Part shown: in pieces, positions 47,861 through 60,773 of the stretch
How the letters are laid out: each line of letters opens with the position of its first letter
Numbering within the stretch: position 1 is the first letter of the stretch
NCBI GenBank assembly: GCA_958496175.1
Contig: OY292277.1
Coordinates: 45,767,050 to 45,831,049 of the forward strand
Source of the DNA: Sisyra terminalis
Taxonomy: Eukaryota; Arthropoda; Insecta; Neuroptera; Sisyridae
Length of the DNA stretch: 64,000 nucleotides
Reading direction: 5' to 3'
The notes under the pieces: model-generated
What the model saw: the letters and a program-made list of their open reading frames with translations, nothing else
Told to the model about the DNA's origin: nothing
Databases searched by the model: none
Made by a program: the position numbers and the translations under genes

Positions 47861-48930
47861 TATATTGGTTTCTTTGTCTTTACCAAAAATATAGTAAAAC
47901 TTAAATGCAAATAATGAAATTTTATTATGAAATTTCCTACATTTTTTTTTATAGAAAATACAAAATAAACTTACAAAATTCGTATTATGTTTTATTACTA
48001 CGAAATTATAATTTGCAATTTACAAACCCCTAATCCAGTGATTCCCAACGGTAACAGTAAGGTTCATTAGGGAAAAAGCTTTGGAATTTCGACTACTTTA
48101 ACAGATGAGATGAGGTTTCATAAGAATTTTTCAGCAAATTGTTTTATTAGCTCATTATAGGGCAGGAAGTAGTAGAATTTTTCTTTTAATGGAAATTACT
48201 ATAATTGTTCTACAAAAAAATTTTCAATATAGGTTTGTTTGTCTTATCCAAAGTATTAAGAAACTTAAATGCAAAAATAAAGCTTCATTTTGATATTTCC
48301 TACAGATTCGTAGAAAATACAAAATAACTTGAAAAAAAAATACGAAATTTGTTTCTAATTGTATTATTTCGAAATTATAATTTGGAATTTATAAATCTCT
48401 AATCCAGTGATTCCCAACGGTGGCTTCTAGAGAAAAAAACTTTGGAATTTCGACTACATTAACATGAGACGAACTTTCATTAGGATTTTTCGGCAAATTG
48501 TTTTACTAGCTTATCATAAGGCGGGAAGTAATATAATTTTTCTTTTAATGGAAATTATAATACATTAATTGTTCTACAAATTATTTTTTTATTTTGGTTT
48601 CTTTGTCGTTCTCAAACTATAAAGAAACTAGAATGCAAACAATATAGTTTCATGTCGATATTTCCTACAGATTTTTTTGTAGAAAATACGTTTTATATAT
48701 TATTATTACGAAATTATAATTTGGAATTTATAAACTCCCAATCCAGTAATTCCCAAGGGTAGCAGTAAGGCTGTTTGGGGAGAGAGCTTTGGAATTTAAA
48801 ATACATTAATAAATGAGATGAGCTTTCATAAGAATTTCTTTAGTGAACTGTTTTACTGGTTCATTATAAGGAGGGAAGTAATGGAATTATTCTTTTATTG
48901 GAAATAATTATACATAAAAGTATGAAATCT
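47861..48930. repeat. Satellite-like tandem repeat, ~340-370-bp unit, 3 copies
   Basis: TAATCCAGTGATTCCCAACGG recurs at about 48032, 48401 and (with changes) 48739. Between copies TTTGTCTTTACC-like, AAACTTAAATGCAAA, ATTTCCTACA and CGAAATTATAATTTG come in the same order. CAGTGATTCCCAACGG resembles a hAT terminal sequence, so the array may have grown from a hAT-type MITE. Confidence 0.75.
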
Positions 48931-50490
48931 ATGACGTAAGCCAGTGTTTCCTCAGCGAATGTTACATTTTTGTTGAATTTCTGCTTCTTATCCAATCAAA
49001 AAACAAACTTATTTCTTTTTATTTTTTATTAACTAGTAAACCTCAATCACCAATCCCTGCATTTTTACTCATTTCTCCCCTGAAACGATTTTTTTTCAAC
49101 TAAGATCATGGGGTGGCCAAGCTCTTATAGCAGATTTGGTTCCCAAAAATTAATAGTTCAAATACAGATGGCGCGGTAAGCAATATTTCAAGTTTTAAGG
49201 GACTTTTAGCTAGGGTAAAGTGTAAAGTTGGTAGAAGTGTTGAAGTTGATAGTTAAGAAATTAGGGGGGTGAAAGTTTTTTGGCTAATTTTAAAATAAGA
49301 CTGACGCCGTTAACTAGCAAGTGCCGAATTTGATTATTTGGAATCGCGGTCTTCTTTTCAATATCCATCATGGATAACGTATTTCACATTTAATGGCAGT
49401 GTTGTGTGCATTTTTTTAAAAGATCAACATCAAATACACTTTTCTACTGCCCAAATTCATTACGAAGGTATGTATTTATTTATTTACTAGTTTATACCCA
49501 CTTTTTTATGGGGCAAAAATATAATTTAAATTCAAACTTTGAATCTATTTTTTTAAGTAAAATAAATTTGTTTCAACAAGGATTCAACGTTTTTTCTAGC
49601 CAGTCACAATTCATAGCGATAGGAAAGGACAATTTCCAGGATTCAACTGTCATCTCTAAGCTAACGCCATTGATGTCATTAAGTAAATATACTTTAGCAT
49701 GTCTGTAATTAACTTTAATTAAATTTTACAATGTAAAATAATGTTATATTTTGTATTTCAATTTTAATAGATAAAACATAATTTTCAATCTAATTTTCGT
49801 TAGTATATTTTAAATATTTCAGGAATAAATTATATTTGAAAGGAATAAACTAAATTTGAACTTGGCGCATAAAATTCTAAAATTGGTTAAAAGTAGTTAT
49901 CGTTATTATCGGCTATGCTACACTAGCGCCCTCCGTAAATGACGCCAGGAAGATAGCCATTGGAGGAATACAAAATTAACATTGAGCTAGCCTCCCTTGA
50001 CTAAAGTGATAAAAAAGGAACCACTACCTTCTTTACGGCAAAAATGACTAACATTTTCTACACGATACTAATTAATTAGTATAGTAGGACACACTAATGT
50101 CCTAAAAAGTAAAGCATGATACAAAAGTCAAATGATTCTCAAAATTTAATGAAAGCAACGAAACGCTTGATACTCTTCAGAAACAAAGTGCTAAGATTAC
50201 GTTTTTGCATGATAGAAGTATCAGGGGGCGAAATGTGTCCCCCTCACCTTCAAGAAAATATCTTCTTGTTTTCTGGGGATATATACAAAAAACTTTGGAT
50301 TACTGGCCTTAAATATGATAAAGCTCACCGGAATTTGATAAATTTCTTGAAAATATTTAAAAAAAAATATATTTTTTTCCCAAAAGAAAAAAGGAAAATA
50401 TTTTTCCACATCATAAAAGCCGATTTCTTTCTTTTTTTGGGATATTTTTTTGATTAATTCATTTACGAGAAAATTCGGTTAAATGATCCA
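48931..50490. other. Mostly AT-rich unassigned stretch
   Basis: It includes an 18-bp perfect palindrome (ATACTAATTAATTAGTAT, 50065-50082). Open frames at 49406 (100 codons) and 50116 (113 codons) have no recognisable domain. Confidence 0.35.
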
Positions 50491-51560
50491 TATTTATAAC
50501 GAGCAAAGCTCGCTGGTTGCTGTTCACATCAATTTTCGAAACTGTGCTAATGGCTTCGTTAATAAATTACAATCTATTCAGAATGCGTAGCGGGGCGGTT
50601 GGTCGGCGGGATGGGGTGGTTGGGTGGGATGGGGTGGTTTGGCGGGATGAAATGGACGCATTATAACGCATAAGCTCCATCGACGAGATTCGTGTGCTTA
50701 TAAGTATAATCAAACAAGTAAGAAATTTATTCGAACATAATAATAAGGACGTTACGTTGCGATATTACAATGCGATACGGATACGATGCGATACGATGTT
50801 TATGGAACATATTATTAATTTATTCTCTCAGAGATTTTACGACGATCGTAAACAGAATATGCCTCGTGTCTTCAACACATCTCCCTTAATGTTCGCGCCA
50901 TCCATCCACCATCCATCCACCCTTTTTATTCCCACACCCCAATCACAACCACCTGCACCAGTCGAGTTATCACTCGCGTAGCTTACGCTCTAATCTAATT
51001 TCATTATAATAATTATTATTTCATAGACATTAGCACAAAATGTTTTATGAGCCGATAATAAATAAATTTATCGAGAGAAAAAAAAAACGCACAGCTTCCG
51101 AGGGCATTTAAAGCTCGTTTCAATTTTCAACAATTGCTCGGCAAGTGGTTGTCCATTTGAACGTTATTCGGGCTTATTTGCCACGGAAAAAAATCGACCA
51201 ACATGTTTTATGTTTCCTGATAAAAATTATAAATTATGCAATCAACACGCGCAACAATGAGAGACGGAAAGCACAAACGGGAGAGATGGAACAAAGAAGG
51301 CAAAGCACGCAAAAACACCCAGCGGGAAATTTAATAATGTTAATTGATTTTCAGTAAAGAGTTTATTGTTTTTATTGTTCCAATTTTTTCCATTATTATT
51401 TTCTTTATACGGCCGATCGGGATCGCAATTCCTGTTTTTTTTTTATTTGTTCCCTCCAGTCGCTCACTACCTATTCCCGGTTGGCTGTTATTGAATTCCT
51501 GTTAGACGTTATTTTTTTAAAGCATTAATTAGTGATGGTTTTTCCACTTTTTTTCCTTAA
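50491..51560. other. GC-richer island 12
   Basis: GGGATGGGGTGG occurs twice within 50609-50639, then GGCGGGATGAAATGG (50641). GCAAAGCTCGC (50504), CATAAGCTCC (50671) and TTAAAGCTCG (51109) also occur. A 95-codon frame at 50694-50981 is P/H/S-rich and not recognised. Confidence 0.45.
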
Positions 51561-52848
51561 ATCCAATCGAAGCTTGTTTGTAACATAAATGGTTATTATA
51601 TTGCATCCTTTTGCTGAGAATTTTTTCTCGTAATTTTTTGTACCATATTAGCTATAAACTTCTATAAATAAATAGGTAACTTCATAAAAGCTCATTTGCA
51701 TCATTGTTTTTTTCTAAATCTGAGTTTTAAAGAAGCACTGCTATATTTCAATATGAGATCCTAGTTCATGTCGATAAATACTTAATAAGCAAAAAATAAA
51801 TAAATAAATAACATAATAGAACAGATTTGGTTCATTAATGTTGAATTATACTTAAGAGGGTTTTCCGTATATCGACCAGTTTAGTAAGCCTTTTTAGTAC
51901 AGTCATGGAAGTGAAATTTAAAAGTCTTTTATTGACTTTTAAGTTAAGATTAAAGGGCTTTTAAAAGTCCCCAAAAAGTACATTGAAGCCGATTTTTGAT
52001 TAATTGATATATTAGGTCCCAAACATGATTTCAATCAAAAAATCCATCACCGGGAAACCTCCCCCCAAATGACATCATTCATTTTTCCATTTTAACTTTT
52101 AAACCGTGCTAGATACAAATAAATAGTTTAGGAAAATGAAAGCTGAAGAAATTTTCTAAAAAAAAGGATCTTTGATAATTTCTTGTGTACGCCATAGTTA
52201 ATGTGAAAATAACGGTTGAAAACATACAAAAATTTACATTTTCAAAAATCGAGTTCCGTTTTTGTTGATAGTTTTGAAAATATTTGACATTTTAAAAAAA
52301 ATCGGAAGCCAAATGGTTTATTTATTCGTAAGCTATATTTTCTTATCTGGGAAAGTTTGGAAAGCTACTACATTGATAAACTTTAAAAGCTAAAGAAGAT
52401 AAGAAAAATTTTTCACCCAAAAATCCGGGCCCTAAGCTATTTTGTAAAGAAAATTTTTGCATTCTATGTCCGGCGGCGATACGACTTCCAGTTTTCATCT
52501 CAAAGGAAAGAATTCCATTTTCAAATTAGTTGAATCTAAAATAATCAAAATAAGATTTTATCTTTTTTTTTTTTCAAGGCTTAAACCGATTGGATGCACT
52601 CGAAAGCATAGAAATTGTAAAAAGAAAGGGAAAGGTACTAAATTGGGAAAATGGATCAATTCAAAATTCGGCATTTTTCGGGTTGCTTACGAAGGATTCG
52701 GTGAAAGTAAAGAAATTTGGGAAGCCCCCCCCCCCTCCATAACCACATCGCAAAAAGAGGAAGGCACGACTTATTAATTGAGGTCAATCCGTGATTATTT
52801 TGTGAATCATCACAAAGCAGAAACGGAGTGATCCAAACTACTTGATGA
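51561..52848. other. AT-rich unassigned stretch
   Basis: A C11 tract lies near 52727. The 106-codon frame at 52457 is not recognisable. Confidence 0.3.
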
Positions 52849-52889
52849 CCACTGAGGAAGATTGCTTGGCAATCGAAATACGTTTCTGG
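52849..52889 (+). ncRNA. Hammerhead-like motif of a different family
   Basis: CCA, CTGAGGA, A, GATTGC-TTG-GCAATC, GAAA, TACGTTT, C, TGG. The core fits CUGANGA...GAAA with N7 = G, a position free to vary. Stem II is a perfect 6-bp hairpin and CCA/TGG can form a short stem I. Stem III is poorly defined. It may be a remnant of another Penelope lineage. Confidence 0.4.
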
Positions 52890-53463
52890 GCAATACGTCA
52901 CGAATATTTTCGTTTGAACTTATGTTCAAATTTATGTTTATGGTATAATTTTTATATATTATTATATTAAATTATACAACATAAATTGGACCGCAATGTA
53001 TCCTATATATTGTATACACACTAAATTAATGTAAAAATTGCATTTATCGTCTATTATTTTTATAGTTCCAAAAAGCATAGTTATTAAAAGAATGAAATTG
53101 TAGCATAAGTTATCACTTTCAAAGATCCATTTTGATATTTAGCAAAAACTTAGACATTTGTTAAGAAATTAAAATTTTCGCAATATGTAGTGCTCGGAAA
53201 ATTCGTGCGCGATCTGATCTGATCTAAAAAAAAACATTAGAGCTTTCGACATCAATTTTCGACCAAACTAAGGTATTTATGAAAAATTGTTAAAGAACCT
53301 TTTTTGTAGGAAATATCCTCAGCTTTATTTGTACGGTGCGAAAGTTAAAAAAAAAGAAGGATTTTTTTCGGGAAGGCAACTTTGAAGTGGGTTAATCTAC
53401 CAATACCTAATCTACCAATAAATAAAAATATTGGCTTCTACTTTCTTTTTGATGAGTGTAAAT
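52890..53463. other. AT-rich unassigned stretch
   Basis: GATCT occurs three times in a row near 53212. No other structure was seen. Confidence 0.3.
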
Positions 53464-54281
53464 TAGGGTGCCCCAAAAAATTAAACTTCTTTTTTTTTCA
53501 ACGCTAACCCCCTAACTAAATAATCACTAAAGATGACTATTGAGAATTAATTTACTGGCATTAACAGTTGACATCCAACACTAAACCTTGGCTGCAATGC
53601 AATTTAACTTTGAAAGCACTTTACCTGGTGATTTTTAAAGGCTATATAAGCTAACGAAGTAAGTAGACAAATGGATCACAAAATCAGCTATACAGAAGTT
53701 CTGTCAGCAGTTATGGTATTTAATAGATGAATTGTCAGTCTTATCCGTCCGTTGATTATGATTTAGCCCAAAAACCAAAAGTAAAAATTATACAACGAAT
53801 AAACGCTATATCCCATCGAAAGAAGAACTAAGGGACTCATTTTACGGTTAGTCTGGTAAATAATTATAATATAAATTTTATTTATTACTAAAATATATGA
53901 TAAGATTACGCTCATTTTTAATTTCAGAAAAAATCATCGATAAATTTGTTTCAATTAAGTCATAATCTAGCTGGAAAAAGTAAATATTGAAATGAAAAAC
54001 CACTGAATAATGTCCTTTTAGTATTAAATACTTAATAAATATAAGATACAAACAAATCAGTGTTTTATTTACTAAATTGAGAATGATCTTATATTCCTAT
54101 ATTATATCTAGATTAATTTTTATATTAAAACTTTGAGATCAAGTCAGCACGGGTTATTGTTGTTCGATAGCGATAATATTTAATATTTTAGTTACTTGGG
54201 TCAAATGGAAAAAAAAATAGAGGATATGCGCATCGAAATTCGAAAAATTTGTTTTTGCCCCTTATAGCTTGGGAGACCCTA
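53464..54281. mobile_element. Possible TIR element with TAGGGTG ends
   Basis: TAGGGTGCCCCAA at the left and, as complement, TAGGGTCTCCCAA at the right could be TIRs around 818 bp. The match is short and no target duplication was confirmed. The ends resemble those of the 19.3-kb foldback. Confidence 0.35.
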
Positions 54282-54880
54282 GAGTAAATGCTTGAATAAC
54301 TATATTTTTTTTGGGATTTATTTTGTGATCAAAAGAAAATATAGAAGTAATTTTTTTTTATGATTCCTAAATATTTATTTTAAGTAATTATTTATTAATT
54401 TGTAGTTAACAATCTCCAGAATAATGTAAGTTGAAGCGTTCTAAACAAACGAGAAAATTTATCTTACGGGATAACTCCCGTAAGTCTTTTCCTTAATACT
54501 AATGTTGAATTCAAATAGAAGAAAAAACAAATAAGGATATTGAACTTATGAACTTGAACTTAGATCTTCCGAAAATTGCACTTGAAAGAAAAAAAACAAA
54601 AAACAAAATGTTTTCCTTTTTTTCTTTACTGGTCGTTAAAATCTTTTCCTCCACTGTTAATAAGCCATACCTTTAACAGAGTTTCCCTTTTTCCTACGGG
54701 GCTGTTTAATGATAAAGGATGCAGCGCTTTGAGTGGGACTATAAGTCAAAATAATCGGATTGCGTTTTGGTTCTGTTGCATTTATGATCTATGCTGCTAT
54801 ACCTATAACAATATTGTGTAAGATGTGAATAAATTTTAATAAGCATATTTACGGAAAATGGGAAAATATCGTACGTTTCC
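54282..54880. other. AT-rich unassigned stretch
   Basis: An 81-codon frame at 54576 is not recognisable. Confidence 0.3.
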
Positions 54881-56690
54881 AAGAATAAACAAACACACAA
54901 AACAGTCAGACAAACATAATAATCTAAAATTTATGCAACGAAATGCTTGTCGAGCACCAAGCAACGTGCATTTGCGAAACGCGAACAAATGTTCACTTTG
55001 AAAATTGAAAAGTTGAGAATTCAACGGGAAATTTTCCTTTGAATTCGAGCGGTGTATTCTCAATGAAAATATTAAAAGTTTCAATATTTATGCTAATTGC
55101 TGTTGTAAATACTTCTCGGCTTGTTTACTGTTACTTTTGTATTCTTTCCAGATGTCAATTTAATTGATCTATATACGTAAATCCATATACGTAACTTCCT
55201 AACAATAGTTCACTAGAGCATTGGTAAGAATACTAAAGAATTTTTTTTTATGGAAGGAAAATATTTTCTTCTTTGAACTTTTGTTATTAAAAATGCAATG
55301 AAGTCAAAACAATTTTGATCTATTAATCACAATTCGTAGTAGTAAGTTGATTATTTAAGTTTGACTTGCAAGTGTCAGAGCTTGAAATTAATGGATCCTG
55401 AACTTTAGTAGACGATGCAATTTTAAATGGAGACAAGAAAAATGATTTGCTTTGCACCTCATGCAATTGCAATCCTACCCATCTCAGTCTCTCTCCCTCC
55501 CTCCCCCGCCGTGTCATACTCATCCACTGTTTCACTTCCACTCGTTTAGATCATTTAATTCAAAATTTTGTTGTAAGTATGTTGAATGGCTCTGAGTGGT
55601 TAGACTCGACTCGGCTCGAGCAATGTGTACATCAGGAAACGGAAATGAAGCAGCTTTAATTTCCTCCAAGCTTGAAAAGCTTGTCGTTGCATAACGCACG
55701 CGCCGTAAATTGTAACACCTGAACATCAACGAGCTTTCACCATTCTCAATTGTTTACGTAAACAAAAACCGAAATGCCATCATTCCACCCACGCGTTTTA
55801 TCATTACATCTTTTCTCATTTTCCTAATCAAATCTTCCACGGAAAACTGCAAACTTTTCGTTGCGAAACTTTCTTTTTCCGTTGCAAATTATTATTATTT
55901 TTTTCTTGGAAAATTAAATTTAATTGCACAAATGTGGGTCAAACTGCGCCTATTCAACACATTTTGTTCCCGGAATCTCCAGAGTCTCGTTTTTTTTTTC
56001 TTCTTCTTTCCTCCACAACCCCCGGTTTGTCGTCACACGACAATATTAAATGACTATCATTTTCATAATTATGCCATAAACATTAGACTCACTCACTCAT
56101 CAGGCCGGGGTGGGGTGGGGTGGATATATTTTTTTTTTCTTCGGTTCAACCGAATTCCCGTGTCCCCGGCTCTATGTTCCCGGTTTATATATTTTCGAGG
56201 TAGGAAAAAAAAACACGTGTGTTTCCCGGCATTTTTTCGGGGATGAGTCGTCGCTATAAATGGATGAAATAAGGGCGGCAGGGTTGAAATATGAGAGGGC
56301 GTATTTATATGGATATATGACAGCGAAAATAGGTCAAATGGTTCAAGTCGTTTGATGTATTCACATCGTTAAAAATGGACGTAAAAAGAAATGAACAGAA
56401 AATATAGAAGCACACACATACGTATTTCATTCAACCGTCCCCCCCCCAAAGCCCTTTCTGCCCCAATATCAACCCCCTATTGCCATATATCGCGCACATA
56501 TATTACAGCAGCCGAGATCCATAAAACTTTTATGGATGGTCGTTATAATCGATAGTGTTTAACGTAAATATGGCACTAAAGCCACCCCCAGTTGAGAAAC
56601 GGCGAAAAAATGATGAAAATCAGAGTTTCAAATGACAAAAAGCTCGTCAAGAAAAACATTCACGTCAAAAATATTGAAAAAACAATAACT
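54881..56690. other. GC-richer island 13
   Basis: CTCTCTCCCTCCCTCCCCCG (55489), CAAGCTTGAAAAGCTTG (55667), GAGCTTTCACC (55730), GGGGTGGGGTGGGGTGG (56106), GGGGATGAG (56239), C9 near 56440 and AAAAAGCTCG (56638) lie here. It leads directly into the ratchet site at 56.7 kb. Confidence 0.45.
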
Positions 56691-56760
56691 TACGTGATGT
56701 CGTCTTTCATAAAAGCTTTAACGGAAATGCACTCACCTGAAACAAAAAAAAAAAATGTGT
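56688..56760 (-). promoter_or_regulatory. Recursive splice site (ratchet point) with cryptic RS-exon
   Basis: Minus strand: T12, GTTTCAG, then GTGAGT with no intervening exon (junction 56736/56737). A further donor, ATCAC|GTAAGT, follows 43 nt on (junction 56694/56693). The 43-nt cryptic exon contains one open phase (ECISVKAFMKDDI). This matches the ratchet consensus of insect long introns even better than the site at 739/740 and has the same strand. Alternatively the 43-nt segment is an ordinary micro-exon. Confidence 0.6.
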
Positions 56761-56877
56761 TAAGCATATGAAAAGCTGTATTTAATAGGAACATAAAAAT
56801 ATTGATACACCAATAAGTCAAGCTTCATAAATTTATATTAAGAAAAATTATAAATATTAAATATTTTTTGACCCACT

Positions 56878-56945
56878 TAATGCCGCAGTGGTTATAACCA
56901 CCCTCTAAACGCCTGTGGATTAGGGTTTGAATTCCGCAATCACTG
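56878..56945 (+). repeat. tRNA-like head (possible SINE)
   Basis: GCAGTGGTTATAACC and GGGTTTGAATTCC resemble pol III A and B boxes at tRNA spacing. The ends GCAGTG and CACTGC can pair. No full cloverleaf is evident, and an AT-rich tail follows. Confidence 0.3.
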
Positions 56946-59900
56946 CAAAATTTTTATTCCCAGAAAAGCTAATAAAACCACAAAAATCGTTAAAGACTAA
57001 TAAACTTATTTAAGTTAAAGGAAAACTAACATTTTTACCTAAGAGTAATGTAGAAAAATAAAAATAATTTCTTCAATTTAATAAGATTTTATGAAAATTT
57101 AAAAGGCTTAAGAAATACTGTCATATTATTAGTTTTCTTATGATCTAAGTTAATCAGAGAACATCATTTCTTTCAAAAAAAAAAAATAGGGCAATGTATG
57201 ATATTATTTAAAGTAGTAAGAAAAGCACTAGAAGGAACAAGAGATGCTTCTAAAGTTCAGGAAATTGTATTATAATTAAATTACGTAGAACTTATATGCA
57301 TAACTTATAGTTATTGGTTCTAAACAATTCTTGAAATATATATGCAACTTTCAAGAGCAATATTGTTCTTTGATTTAGGTAATCAACTAATATAGACGCA
57401 TTTTGATAGCACTGTTTTTGTACTCATGAAAAACGCAGCCAAATTTCAAAGAGTAATGTCTTTCTTTAAATATCAGAAATCAATCAACATCTGCAAAAAG
57501 TATTTGGTGAGTCTGCAGAATACAACAGTATCGTTTATGGGTGGATCTATCATTTTAAAACGGGGTATATATAAGTACACATTAAAATATGCTAATTAAC
57601 ATTAGATATTTAATTTTTTAAATAGGTGATTTGACCACCAGATTAAAACTTTTAACTCCATAGATCAAATAGACGTATAAATTATGTTTAATAGACCAGT
57701 AAAATGTTGTCGATTTGTTCATAGTTTCCACTAAATCGAAAGAAGGTGCAAAATTGAGGGAATGTTTGTAAGGGTGTAATACACTATTTGCCAAATTTGC
57801 ACCTTCGTGCGATGACAGGAATGTGTTAAAAAACAACAACAAACTATAAAATTTGCCCCTTCTAAATTCATACGTAATAACATGAAGTTCTTTTAACAAT
57901 AACAAAAAACATAATCGAAATAGAAAAAAAATTGAAATATAATTTAAAGCTAAAAGGTTGATGAATATAATTACATAGAAAAAAATTTAATTTTCAATCG
58001 ATTTATCACTTATAATTATAGTTGAAATGTTAATGTTTTCAATTAACAAAATCAATTTTAAAAAATTGAAAGAAAAAAAAAATTTCTCTCTGTTTATAAA
58101 ACATTCTTTTCTCAACCAGAATTTATTTGATTTGAACAGTTTATTCAAATTTGTATATTTTTTATTGATTTTTAAAAACCTAACTGAAACTAGCCTCTCA
58201 CTCGTCCCGAGATCTTCTAACTTTTGAATTAGTGGAAACTCACTTAGTCGTTTTACTGGCCAATTAAAACGACAACATAAGCATGAAGAAAATAGAATTA
58301 AAAACGCCAAATAGCTTACATTTTGAGGTCAAATAAGTAAATTTATTAAATAATTAATGCTTTCTTTGCATTTGATGGGTGCCCACATTTACGTTTTTGT
58401 CCTAAAGGAATACATTTAGCTTCCCCAGGGACCTCATTTTTTTCTAAATGGATAGAAGACCCAACGTAAGTTTGTACTTATATTTTATTTGAAGTATTGG
58501 ACCAATACAATTACGTTTACTAATATCAGCATCTATATTAAATGTCTAAGTGCCATAAAACTCTGTACAAAATCTTCAATAGTTTCCCAGTCTTCAATAA
58601 TATATTTGGTTATCAATTCTGAAGTTATACATTTATAACTCGAATTTGAAGTACATCCATAAAGTATGTATTATACACTTATATTATTTTCTTATTTTGC
58701 AATTCCCATGATAAGATTTGATCCATTCTTTTAAAGTAACTGTTGGTTTCACAGAAAAAGTTTTGTAGCATTGTAGCTCTGGATTTCTATCCATAGATCA
58801 TTTAATTAGTAAATCATTAAATTTATTTAAAAATTGAGAAAAAGATAAACGATCTCTTAAAATGTATTTTTCTTTAATTATGGAATTGGTAGATTTAATC
58901 CCATTGTTGGTACTTAGATATCCTGATGCTGTACCATCGAACTAATTTTGATATAACTATAGCTACGTATTGTATTGAAATAATTAATAAATTCCGGAAC
59001 TCTTTCTTTCCACTTTTCTACGAAAAGTACTGCGGTCTTTTATAAAAGTTTATTTATTATTGCACGTTTGTAAAATTAATTTGTTTGCTAATTATAAATT
59101 AATAAATTTGCCCGGTATATCAATATTAATATCAATTTATAATCAAAAAATCTTTTTTGATTTGACTTTCTTTAAGTTGGCAGATAAATTGCAAATGTAA
59201 ACATTTTGACCAACTAATTACAATATTAAGATGTTGTTGTTCATATTTAAAATAATTTTACACTATAAAGCTGTAAATGAAATTCTAATGCTCTTAAATA
59301 ACCATTATTGCATTTTTTCATACATAAATCTCCATTATAACATTTTACTTTACTTATTATAAAAGAAGTTTGAGGGCGACTAAAAATTGGTTTATCGTTG
59401 GGGTAAATTTATTCAGTTAAATGGAAATTATGTTGAAAAACTTAATTGTACAAATTGAAGAAAATTAACAAAATAATAAAAACCATAGCTAAGTCCCCAG
59501 AATTTTGGAAACATCCTTAGCAAAATTGGTCGGAAAGTAGTAAAGTTAATAGTCAAAGCAAGATTAGATGTATCTTAAAACTCAATAAGGACATAAGGAA
59601 GCTGTAGATTATACCGGAAGATTTGAAATTCAATTTAAAAAAAAAAACAATATAAACAATGTAAAAATTAACAAATAACGAGGAGAAATTGAATATCGAG
59701 GGGGGAAAGAAAACAGAGATTGAAGAGGCCAGAGAAGTATTAAACCAAAAAAAAACGAAGAAAAGAAGGAACCATATAAGAAACTGGTCCAATACTGGCC
59801 ATAAAATCAAATAAACAAAGTCTTTAGTGTTTTTATACGACTATAGCAATGTAAATGGTACCCCAAAAGTGGTCAAGTGGAAAGGGAAAAAAAGAATAAT

Positions 59901-60480
59901 TTGTATGAACTTAGTACTCCATTAAATAGGATGACCAATTTAAGTAGAATAATTAAATTTTATAGAGCAACAAAAAGTAATGATTATTGAGACCCATAAG
60001 ATGTCAATAATGAATATCCGAAGACATAATTAAGTACTTTTAGAAAATGCATTATTAAATCATAAAGTTCATTATATTCAGAATCCTTGCAAATAAGGTG
60101 CAACAGGTGTACCAGGGAAGCAATAGAATAGAAAAGGGAAGCATGAATCAAAATTAAGTCAAATTTCGAAACAAACCTAAAAAATTTTGGAATAATAGTA
60201 TACCATTGGCTTCTTGTCCCCTGTGACTTTCACTATATTCGATGGAACAATATTATGGTGAAGAATTTTCATTTGCATTAATGACCAGTTTTTGGTGAAT
60301 TACAAGAGATCAAGAAACTAGATTGTAAAAACTGCATCAAAGAATGCAATTCTGGTTAGAGAAATTGGAGCATTCAATGTCAAAATTTGATAAAAAAATC
60401 GCTTTCGCTTTTCATAGTTGTAAAATTGAATTTAAATTATTGTAAAGGAACCACTGGTTTGTGAAACCTATCTGTATTTA
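56946..60480. other. Longest featureless AT-rich stretch
   Basis: About 3.5 kb without recognised transposon ends, proteins or island motifs. Frames of 85-107 codons (57618, 57987, 59553) are F/L/I/K-rich and consistent with composition alone. Confidence 0.4.
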
Positions 60481-60773
60481 AGGATGTTATGGAGGTATGT
60501 CAAAATGGTACCAGACAATTAAAAATGCAGAAGAATGTTCTTTAATTAATGTTAAAGCACTTGTGAAAATTTGAAAAAGATTTACTAAGTCATTAAAAAG
60601 TTATTGCAATTTAAAAATGCCTATTACCTATGTGTAAAATTGTTGGTGAAATTTCTGATTTGCTCTTAAGTATCGACCTATTTATTCGCCTCATGGTATG
60701 CAATATGAAGTAATTACTCCCGAATTTCGATTTTTATGTACCTTTATCTTCGATTGTGCCTCCATAATATCCT
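60481..60773 (-). mobile_element. TA-flanked MITE, copy 2 (intact)
   Basis: TA|AGGATGTTATGGAGG at left and CCTCCATAATATCCT|TA at right give TIRs of about 15 bp and a TA target duplication. The 293-bp body matches both flanks of copy 1 (2272-3070) in reverse orientation and shows what that copy looked like before its insertion. Confidence 0.75.

Noticed and set aside
50694..50981. 95-codon P/H/S-rich frame
   Set aside because: It follows from the CATCC-rich island sequence; no motif.
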